Shown piece after piece: positions 57,293 through 64,000 of a stretch of 64,000 nt of DNA (positions are counted from its first letter, which is position 1; every line of letters begins with the position of its first letter). The translations under genes and the position numbers were made by a program. The notes under the pieces are model-generated. The model was not told where the DNA came from, did not search any database, and was given only the letters and a program-made list of their open reading frames with translations. The DNA is taken from positions 496,001-560,000 of the forward strand of contig CAXXQD010000015.1 of the NCBI GenBank assembly GCA_963677475.2. The letters are read 5' to 3'. Source of the stretch: JABMQB01 sp963677475 (lineage in GTDB: Bacteria > Bacteroidota > Bacteroidia > Bacteroidales > Prolixibacteraceae).

Positions 57293-59347
57293 ATGAAAAA
57301 AATAAACAGGATTTTACCCGTTGTTGCATTTGGCGGCATTCTAGTTTTAGTTTTGTTCGGTTATAGTGGATGTACGAAAAAACAGGCGGAACCAGCGATA
57401 AAAACCGATTATATGGACGTTAGCATTAAGCCTGGGGATGATTTTTTCCGTTACGCAAATGGAAACTGGATTAAAAACACAGAGATACCTGACGATCGTT
57501 CGCGTTATGGATCGTTTGACATCGTTCGGAAAAAAAGGGATGCCGATGTTCGTTCTCTTTTAGAGGAAGTTGCGAAAAATACGGATGCTGAAAAAGGGAC
57601 AATCACCCAAAAAATCAGGGATTTTTATGCAGAAGGAATGGATTCTGTAAAAATTGAAAATGCCGGGATCTCGTCTTTACAATCCGAACTCGACTTGATT
57701 GCCGATATTAAAACCAAGGACGATTTTCAGGATTTAATTGCCCATTTCCATATTCATGGGCTCGATCCTTTGTTTAATGGGGGTATTGAACAAGACCTGA
57801 TGAACAGCAAGATTTATAAATTCTACTTGATGCAGGCGGGAATTGGCCTTCCTGACAGGGATTATTATACAAATGACGATGAGCGCTCGGAAGAAATTAG
57901 GACCGAATATGTGAAACACGTGGCAAAAATGTTTGAACTTAAAGGTGACGATACTGTAACCGCAAGTGCAAATGCAGATATTGTTATGGGCATCGAAACC
58001 AGGTTGGCTGAAAAGTCAAAGACCAATCTTGAAATGCGCGACCTTCCCGGATGGTACAATAAAATGAGCCTTGCCCAATTGTCGGAATTGGCACCAGGAT
58101 TTAACTGGGAAAACTATTTTAAAAACATTTGCGATACCGATTTTGGCGATGTAATTGTTGCCATGCCCTTGTTTTTTGAGGAGGTTGGAAAGATTGTTGA
58201 AGAAGTTTCTGTGGAAGATTGGAAGGTTTACCTAACATGGAATTTGATCAACCGTTCTGCCGAATTTTTAAGTTCCGATTTTGTGAACCAGGATTTTGCC
58301 TTTTACTCCGGATTTTTATCCGGAAGCAAAACGAACAAACCACGATGGGAGAGGGTAGTTGATATGACAAATGGATCGTTAGGACAGCCACTGGGGCAAT
58401 TATACGTGGCAAAATATTTCCCTCCCGAGTCGAAGGCGAAAATGGAAGAACTGGTGGGCTACCTCAAAATGTCCCTCAGGCATAGCATTGAAAACCTTGA
58501 ATGGATGAGTGATTCGACCAAAGAGGCCGCTCTTGCCAAACTTGAACTTGTTGGAGTTAAAATTGGTTATCCCGATAAGTGGGACGATTTCTCAAAACTT
58601 GAAATTGGTACCGATTCTTATGTGATGAATATGCGTAGAGCTAACAAATTTGCCTACTACGAAAACCTCGACAAGTTTGGGAAACCAGTGGATAAAGAAA
58701 AATGGGGAATGAACCCTCAAACAGTCAATGCAGGGTATCATCCGCTCATGAACGACATCACGTTCCCGGCTGCAATTTTACAACCTCCGTTTTTTTATGC
58801 CAATGCCGATGATGCAGTGAATTATGGCGCAATCGGGATGGCAATTGGTCATGAAATGACCCATGGTTTCGACGATCAGGGCAGAAATTTCGATAAAGAC
58901 GGGAACATGATTGATTGGTGGACAGCCAAAGACAGTGAAGAATTTAAGAAAAGGACCCAATTACTGGTTGATCAGTACAATGGTTTTGTTGCTTTAGATA
59001 ATGTTCATGTGAATGGGGAGTTATCATTGGGTGAAAATATCGCTGATTTTGGAGGGTTAACTGTTTCGTTAGCGGCCTATAAATTGAGTTTGGAAGGAAA
59101 ACCAACGCCAAAACCAATCGACGGATTTACCGATGTCCAGCGTTTTTTCATGGCATATGCCCAGCTTTGGAAAGGTGTTATCAGGGATAAAGCCTTGTTA
59201 CGCTTGGTTCAGGAAGATGTGCACCCATGGGGCGAATTCCGTGTTAACGGAGCCATGTTTAATGTACCCGAATTTTACGAAGCCTTTAATATTACGGAAG
59301 GTGATAAACTATACCGTACCGTGGAACAAAGACCTGTAATTTGGTAA
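57293..59347 (+). CDS. M13-family zinc metallopeptidase (neprilysin/PepO-like), lipoprotein
   Basis: 684 residues. A lipobox (SGC, Cys27) anchors it. The catalytic motif is IGHEMTHGFDDQGR (HExxH) with the third zinc ligand glutamate in GENIADFGG (ExxxD). NPQTVNAGYHPLMNDITFPAAILQPPFF is the family's NAYY-like substrate region. It would trim peptides in the periplasm. The C-terminus is RPVIW instead of the CxVW of many relatives, so the C-terminal disulfide is absent. Confidence 0.93.
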   Translation: MKKINRILPVVAFGGILVLVLFGYSGCTKKQAEPAIKTDYMDVSIKPGDDFFRYANGNWIKNTEIPDDRSRYGSFDIVRKKRDADVRSLLEEVAKNTDAEKGTITQKIRDFYAEGMDSVKIENAGISSLQSELDLIADIKTKDDFQDLIAHFHIHGLDPLFNGGIEQDLMNSKIYKFYLMQAGIGLPDRDYYTNDDERSEEIRTEYVKHVAKMFELKGDDTVTASANADIVMGIETRLAEKSKTNLEMRDLPGWYNKMSLAQLSELAPGFNWENYFKNICDTDFGDVIVAMPLFFEEVGKIVEEVSVEDWKVYLTWNLINRSAEFLSSDFVNQDFAFYSGFLSGSKTNKPRWERVVDMTNGSLGQPLGQLYVAKYFPPESKAKMEELVGYLKMSLRHSIENLEWMSDSTKEAALAKLELVGVKIGYPDKWDDFSKLEIGTDSYVMNMRRANKFAYYENLDKFGKPVDKEKWGMNPQTVNAGYHPLMNDITFPAAILQPPFFYANADDAVNYGAIGMAIGHEMTHGFDDQGRNFDKDGNMIDWWTAKDSEEFKKRTQLLVDQYNGFVALDNVHVNGELSLGENIADFGGLTVSLAAYKLSLEGKPTPKPIDGFTDVQRFFMAYAQLWKGVIRDKALLRLVQEDVHPWGEFRVNGAMFNVPEFYEAFNITEGDKLYRTVEQRPVIW

Positions 59348-59390
59348 AATACAGAGCTTTTAAGAATAGGACTTAACATTTAGTTCGGTC

Positions 59391-60302
59391 CTATTTTTTT
59401 GCCGTTTTTTTTCGGTTTGAATAATTCAAAAGCAGCAACGATATTGAAATGGCAATCATTCCAAGAATTGAAATCAAATCCGGGTTTTCATCCTCCATCA
59501 TTATCCACCCTAAAATTGCCCCCAAAACCGGGATCAGGAATTTCCATACATTTAAAATCGAAACTTTAACCCCGGGCCTTTTTAGCAATGCATACCAAAT
59601 GGTTATAGCTGCAGCCGAAAGGAAACTTAACCAGGCAAGAGCATAATAATAAGTTGGGGGAAAAGGACCAAAAGACAATCCTTCAATCGGGATGGATACA
59701 ATAAATAGCATAAGTCCCCCGATCATTAATGAGCTGGAGCTTAAAACCATCGGCGAAATTTTAGCCGGGCTTTTAGATACGATAATATTTGCAAATCCTG
59801 AGATAATATTGTTGATCAAGAGTAATGCAATGCCCAATAATTCCATTTCACCTTTAAATTCAACCTTTTGCCTTCCAAGGGTAATAATTGCAATGCCGAC
59901 AACACCAATCAAAATACTCGATGTTTTTAATGGGGTCATTTTATCGTTTTTAAACGAAAAATGTGAAACTATGGCAATAAATAAAGGTTGCGACCCAATA
60001 ATCATTGCTGCCAATGAACTGGGAACAAGATTGATACCAGAATAAAAAAACGCATAAATAAAAAATACCTGGACAATTGATAGTTTTAAAATCAGTCGCC
60101 AATAGGTTTTCAGGTCGGAAAGAAATAAGCGAAACTTTCCTAAAAAGAGCAAAATCATTAGCCCGGAGATGAAAAACCTAATTCCGGCAAACTGGAGCGG
60201 GGTATGGTATCTCAAACCGATTTTGACCCCAACAAAGGCGGTTGACCAAAGCATACAAGCCAATATTGCCCTGAACGTTGTACTTTTTAAAAAACTATTC
60301 AT
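59391..60302 (-). CDS. EamA/DMT-family transporter
   Basis: About 303 residues from the ATG at 60302 (MNSFLKSTTFRAILACMLWS); an ATG four codons earlier (60314) is possible. Ten membrane helices in two EamA repeats, with the first repeat ending ...IGVVGIAIITLG and the second ...LGMIAISISLLLLNY. ILACMLWSTAFVGVKIGL is the family opening. Likely an exporter of amino acids or metabolites; the substrate cannot be read. Confidence 0.85.
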   Translation of the reverse strand: MNSFLKSTTFRAILACMLWSTAFVGVKIGLRYHTPLQFAGIRFFISGLMILLFLGKFRLFLSDLKTYWRLILKLSIVQVFFIYAFFYSGINLVPSSLAAMIIGSQPLFIAIVSHFSFKNDKMTPLKTSSILIGVVGIAIITLGRQKVEFKGEMELLGIALLLINNIISGFANIIVSKSPAKISPMVLSSSSLMIGGLMLFIVSIPIEGLSFGPFPPTYYYALAWLSFLSAAAITIWYALLKRPGVKVSILNVWKFLIPVLGAILGWIMMEDENPDLISILGMIAISISLLLLNYSNRKKTAKK

Positions 60303-60335
60303 GCACTTAATCATTTTAACATTTTATCATTCTTG

Positions 60336-60366
60336 CATTCAATCATTCAGTAACTCAGTAATTCAC
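60336..60366. repeat. Octamer-period tandem repeat
   Basis: CATTCAAT CATTCAGT AACTCAGT AATTCAC, an 8-base drifting period close to the tract at 46738. It separates the EamA and phosphatase genes. Confidence 0.55.
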
Positions 60367-60369
60367 TTT

Positions 60370-60843
60370 TCATTCCTTTTCAATTGCATCAAGTAAACCT
60401 TCGCAAGCATCCTGCAAAAGGTCTAATACCAGTTCAAAACCTGAATCGCCTCCGTAGTAAGGATCTGGAACTTCGTTATAAGTAAAGTCTTTACAGAAAT
60501 CGGTCATTTTATAAATCTTCGAAATATCATCCTTACTTCTGGCAACCGCATTTAAATTAGAGATGTTGCTGTCGTCCATTCCAATGATATAATCAAAATC
60601 GTCGAAATCAAATGCCGGATCAAATTTTCGGGAACGGCTGAGCAGATTGATCCCCCTGTTTGCTGCATGTTTCCTCATTCTGGCATCGGCCCTTTCCCCC
60701 ACATGCCAACCTGAAGTTCCAGCAGAATCAACCACGTAATTATCCGCAATTCCTTCCTTTTTAATAAGGCTTAAAAAAACAGCTTCTGCACTAGGCGATC
60801 GGCAAATATTTCCCAAACAAACAAAAAGTACCTTCTTTTTCAT
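60370..60843 (-). CDS. Low-molecular-weight protein tyrosine phosphatase
   Basis: 157 residues from the ATG at 60843 (MKKKVLFVCLGNICRSPSAE), which places the catalytic CLGNICR loop (CX5R) at its usual place near residue 9; the longer frame adds 18 residues with no support. DPYYGGDSGFELVLDLL is the general-acid loop. It dephosphorylates tyrosine, often on a capsule-export kinase; none is in the window. Confidence 0.9.
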   Translation of the reverse strand: MKKKVLFVCLGNICRSPSAEAVFLSLIKKEGIADNYVVDSAGTSGWHVGERADARMRKHAANRGINLLSRSRKFDPAFDFDDFDYIIGMDDSNISNLNAVARSKDDISKIYKMTDFCKDFTYNEVPDPYYGGDSGFELVLDLLQDACEGLLDAIEKE

Positions 60844-61067
60844 ACAATATTTTTTTATAAAAGTAGCTGAATATTTAGGATTAAGAAATCTTACCAAATG
60901 GGCTTTTTATTTCATAAAAAAGAATTAAGATTTGAAAAGTTTAGATGAATTAAACATCTATACAAAACAGGTGTTTTATTAATTATCGCCTTCATAATTG
61001 AACCATAAAGTGTTTCTATTTTTGAAAAAGCAAATTATTTAGTAAGCTTGCACACAATTATTTTCGG

Positions 61068-62399
61068 ATGAGAGATTTTACAACAGGAAACGTAACCAAA
61101 CAAATCCTTCAGTTTTCCGGGCCACTGGTGTTGGCAAGCATTTTTCAGAATTTGTATAATGTAATTGACAGTATTGTGGTGGGCAATGTGCTCGGAAAAG
61201 AAGCACTTGCAGCTGTTGGGGCATCGTTTCCAGTTTTATGGACATTGATATCGCTCATCGTAGGGATAGGCAGTGGTGCCAGCACGGTGGTCTCTCAATA
61301 TTTTGGGGCAAAAGACAACAAGAATGTCGTAAAAACAATCGATACCATTTATATTTTCTTTTTTGGGGCATCGGTGCTGGTTTCAATCATCGGGATTGCA
61401 TTTAGTGAATCAATTTTAAGGTTAATCAGGTTGCCTGAAGAAATTATCCCGGATGCAAAGCTCTATATGAATATTTACCTTTCAGGAATGGTATTGTTGT
61501 TTGGTTTTAACGGGACTACATCGATTCTCAGGGGCTTAGGGGATTCAAAAACCCCTTTGTATTTTATTGTGATTGCTGCACTGTTAAATACAATGCTAGA
61601 TTTACTTTTTGTGCTGGTTTTTAAGTGGGGAATTGCCAGTGTAGCTATTGCAACGGTGATGGCGCACGGATTCGCGTTTTTTGGCGCAATCTGGTATTTA
61701 AACAAAACACATCCTGTGATACATTTCTCCATAAAAAATTTGAAATTTGACCGGGAAATTTTCAAGTCGTGCGCCAGAATTGGATTACCTACAGGGTTTC
61801 AACAATCCTTTGTTGCCATTGGAATGATGGCTATTATGGGCATTGTTAATGGTTTTGGAACGGCTGCAATAGCAGCTTATACTGTTGCATTACGTATTGA
61901 TTCTTTTGCCAAGATGCCTTCCATTACATTTTCTTCGGCACTCTCAACCTTTGTGGGGCAAAACCTGGGGGCATTTGAAGAAAAGAGGGCTAAAAAAGGT
62001 CTGGTTTCTACCTTATATATTTCCGGGGGGTACAGCATATTTATAACCATTTTGATTGTTTTACTCGGGCATCAGTTAATGACCCTTTTTATTAATGATC
62101 CGGAGGTTATTAAAATCGGGAGGGAATACCTGGTTATTGTTTCTTCGTTTTACATCCTGTTTTCTGTAATGTTCAGTTTAATGGGAATGATGCGGGGTGC
62201 CGGGGCAACCTTTATCCCGATGGTTACAACGGTAGTGGCACTTTGGGTGGTCAGGTTGCCAATTAGTATTTGGTGGTCGGAGAAGATCGGGGTAACCGGA
62301 ATATGGTGGGCACTCCCTGTTTCATGGGCTATTGGCTTATGTGTTTTGTTGGTTTATTATTTCTCCGGAAAATGGAAAAGGCACGTAATAATCAAGTAA
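61068..62399 (+). CDS. MATE-family efflux transporter
   Basis: 443 residues, twelve membrane helices. VTKQILQFSGPLVLASIFQNLYNVIDSIVVGNVLGKEALAAVGA is the MATE/NorM-DinF opening, and the second half begins near residue 230 (GLPTGFQQSFVAIGMMAIMGIVN). It exports cationic drugs or metabolites with sodium or protons. Monocistronic; 220 bp upstream without a gene, nothing distinct in it. Confidence 0.9.
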   Translation: MRDFTTGNVTKQILQFSGPLVLASIFQNLYNVIDSIVVGNVLGKEALAAVGASFPVLWTLISLIVGIGSGASTVVSQYFGAKDNKNVVKTIDTIYIFFFGASVLVSIIGIAFSESILRLIRLPEEIIPDAKLYMNIYLSGMVLLFGFNGTTSILRGLGDSKTPLYFIVIAALLNTMLDLLFVLVFKWGIASVAIATVMAHGFAFFGAIWYLNKTHPVIHFSIKNLKFDREIFKSCARIGLPTGFQQSFVAIGMMAIMGIVNGFGTAAIAAYTVALRIDSFAKMPSITFSSALSTFVGQNLGAFEEKRAKKGLVSTLYISGGYSIFITILIVLLGHQLMTLFINDPEVIKIGREYLVIVSSFYILFSVMFSLMGMMRGAGATFIPMVTTVVALWVVRLPISIWWSEKIGVTGIWWALPVSWAIGLCVLLVYYFSGKWKRHVIIK

Positions 62400-62652
62400 A
62401 AATAAAGGGATCAATAAATTACGAGATAATCATTTCGCCTTTAAAACCGTAATGTTAAGTTATTTTCAATCTAAAAGCATTCCCTAGTCCAAAACTTTCG
62501 ATTTCCGTTATAAAAATTATCTTTGTTTACTGGAAAATTTTTTTTCAAACCAAAATAAAACTATAACCAAGCTGGTCATTACTTATGATTGATTTGATCA
62601 ATAATTATTATATATCAAACAGCAACATTCGTTGCATAAAATCTATAACCTT

Positions 62653-64000
62653 ATGAGTAACATTTTCTTATTGGTACCATTTGCCTCTATATTGGCATTG
62701 GTATTTGCATGGTTCTTTTTTAAATCGATGATGAAAAATTCGGAGGGAACCGACCGAATGAAAGAGATTGCACAATATGTGCGCGAAGGTGCAATGGCAT
62801 ATCTCAAACGTCAGTACAAAGTGGTAGGAATTGTATTTGTAATCCTATTTATTCTATTAACCATAATGGCATATTTTGGGGTTCAAAACCCATTTGTTCC
62901 AATAGCGTTCCTAACTGGCGGATTCTTTTCCGGTTTATGTGGATTCCTTGGAATGAAGACTGCAACCTTTGCATCAGCAAGGACTGCACATGGTGCTTCT
63001 AAATCTTTAAATAAAGGGCTGCAGGTAGCTTTTCGAAGTGGTGCTGTAATGGGATTAATCGTAGTAGGTTTTGCTTTGTTGGATATTGCTGCCTGGTACT
63101 GGTTCCTAAGTTCCGTTATTTTTACTCCTGAACATTTGGCTACTGGATTAGATTTCCTTGGACTTCATTTTGTGCACGGTAGTGCTGATTATGTAGCAAA
63201 TGGAGTGATTACTGAAGCTGGACAAAGAGTTAAATTAATTGAAATTACAGTAACCATGCTTACCTTCGGAATGGGTGCTTCTACTCAGGCACTTTTTGCC
63301 CGTGTTGGTGGTGGTATATATACAAAAGCAGCCGATGTTGGTGCCGACCTTGTTGGTAAAGTGGAAGCTGGTATTCCTGAAGATGATCCACGTAACCCTG
63401 CAACTATTGCAGATAACGTAGGTGATAATGTTGGTGATGTTGCCGGTATGGGTGCTGATCTTTATGAGTCTTATGCAGGATCTATTCTTGCAACCGCTGC
63501 TCTGGGTGCTGCTCTTCCTGCAATTGTTTTATCAGAAACAGGTATCGACCCGATTAAGGCAGTTACTGCACCAATGATTGTTGCAGCAATTGGTATTATT
63601 CTTTCAATTGTTGGTATTTTTATGGTTCGCACAAAAGAATCAGCAACACAGAAAAACTTATTGAATGCGCTTCTGATTGGAACCGGTGGAAGCTCTGTAT
63701 TGATCTTAATGGCGATGGCCGGAATGGCATACCTTGGTTGGGTAACCTGGGGTGTATTTTGGGCTGTTATTATTGGTTTGGCTGCCGGTGTTATTATTGG
63801 GCAGGCAACAGAATATTTTACCTCTGATGAATATAAACCTACAAAAGGTATCGCAGAACAAGCGCAACAAGGACCAGCAACTACCATTATTGATGGTTTA
63901 GCGGTAGGTATGTATTCTACCTGGATTCCTGTTGTAACCATTGTTCTTGGTATTATGGGTTCATTCTGGGCTGCAGGTGGTGCAACTCACTTTGCAATGG
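62653..64000 (+). CDS. hppA: Membrane-bound proton/sodium-translocating pyrophosphatase, 3' truncated by window end
   Basis: At least 449 residues, start MSNIFLLVPFASILALVFAWF. The pyrophosphate site motif is DVGADLVGKVEAGIPEDDPR followed by NPATIADNVGDNVGDVAGMGADLYESY, the hallmark of H+/Na+-PPases. The enzyme pumps sodium or protons across the inner membrane while splitting pyrophosphate. The residue that separates K+-dependent from independent members lies in the C-terminal third, beyond 64000. The 253-bp upstream region holds only a weak TTTGAT/ATCAAA inverted repeat. Confidence 0.95.
   Translation, partial: MSNIFLLVPFASILALVFAWFFFKSMMKNSEGTDRMKEIAQYVREGAMAYLKRQYKVVGIVFVILFILLTIMAYFGVQNPFVPIAFLTGGFFSGLCGFLGMKTATFASARTAHGASKSLNKGLQVAFRSGAVMGLIVVGFALLDIAAWYWFLSSVIFTPEHLATGLDFLGLHFVHGSADYVANGVITEAGQRVKLIEITVTMLTFGMGASTQALFARVGGGIYTKAADVGADLVGKVEAGIPEDDPRNPATIADNVGDNVGDVAGMGADLYESYAGSILATAALGAALPAIVLSETGIDPIKAVTAPMIVAAIGIILSIVGIFMVRTKESATQKNLLNALLIGTGGSSVLILMAMAGMAYLGWVTWGVFWAVIIGLAAGVIIGQATEYFTSDEYKPTKGIAEQAQQGPATTIIDGLAVGMYSTWIPVVTIVLGIMGSFWAAGGATHFAM

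Noticed and set aside
1..64000. CRISPR arrays
   Set aside because: The tandem tracts seen have units of 7, 8, 11 or 332 bp without unique spacers, and no cas gene is present.

Overview
The window looks like chromosome from an anaerobic or micro-oxic member of the Bacteroidota, most likely a Bacteroidales/Marinilabiliales-type polysaccharide degrader. The reasons are: low GC content; several matches to the Bacteroidota promoter (TTTG about 20 bases upstream of TAnnTTTG); secreted lipoproteins and carbohydrate enzymes typical of the phylum (PL10, DUF4861, GH78, CE15); a membrane pyrophosphatase; and a set of oxygen-sensitive-looking ferredoxin-ATPases. This placement is inference from gene content; no rRNA is present.

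Layout. 1-9 kb: glmS, a decayed IS3-family transposase, then an accessory stretch. That stretch holds a secreted-type S1/P1 nuclease/phospholipase-like gene, a three-gene cassette of unknown function (one 251-residue protein plus two small membrane proteins) with its own terminator, a divergent 66-residue DNA-binding-like protein, a tripartite HipB-HipS-HipT toxin-antitoxin locus with three evenly spaced operators, and a 332-bp tandem duplication in which GIY-YIG genes alternate with tRNA 3'-half fragments. 9-21 kb: a dehydrogenase/PQQ-propeller/SDR run, a FAD dehydrogenase, a cupin/SRPBCC pair, a periplasmic-binding/PAS sensor, an alanine symporter, a secreted PCMD-like protein and a cysteine-cluster protein. 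21-29 kb: a HigBA toxin-antitoxin locus with a textbook promoter, then a cluster that resembles nitrogenase-accessory genes without nitrogenase: DUF5320, two NifX-like proteins, two ferredoxin-containing P-loop ATPases, a flavin disulfide-reductase-like enzyme, a DUF89 protein and three small genes including a Nif11-like one. 29-45 kb: a DEAD-box helicase; rhamnosidase and glucuronoyl esterase; lipoproteins; an intact IS1380-family element inserted inside a dispersed repeat; a frameshifted flavodoxin; a methyltransferase; and a pectin-degradation group (outer-membrane protein, DUF4861, PL10 lyase, AraC regulator). 45-54 kb: small genes, then a long minus-strand drug-efflux operon (tetR-tolC-hlyD-ATPase-ATPase-permease-S23 protein-permease) with repeated DNA at most of its gene junctions. 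54-64 kb: TPR and coiled-coil secreted proteins, an M13 peptidase, an EamA transporter, a low-molecular-weight phosphatase, a MATE exporter and the first two thirds of a membrane pyrophosphatase.

The strongest leads are: (1) the 4.7-6.3 kb cassette of unknown function with its divergent small regulator; (2) paired palindromic repeats at two successive junctions of the efflux operon that supply the start codons and N-termini of both ATPases; (3) 7- or 8-base drifting tandem repeats in many intergenic gaps; (4) the alternating tRNA-fragment/GIY-YIG tandem array; (5) the nitrogenase-like accessory cluster and its three small downstream genes.
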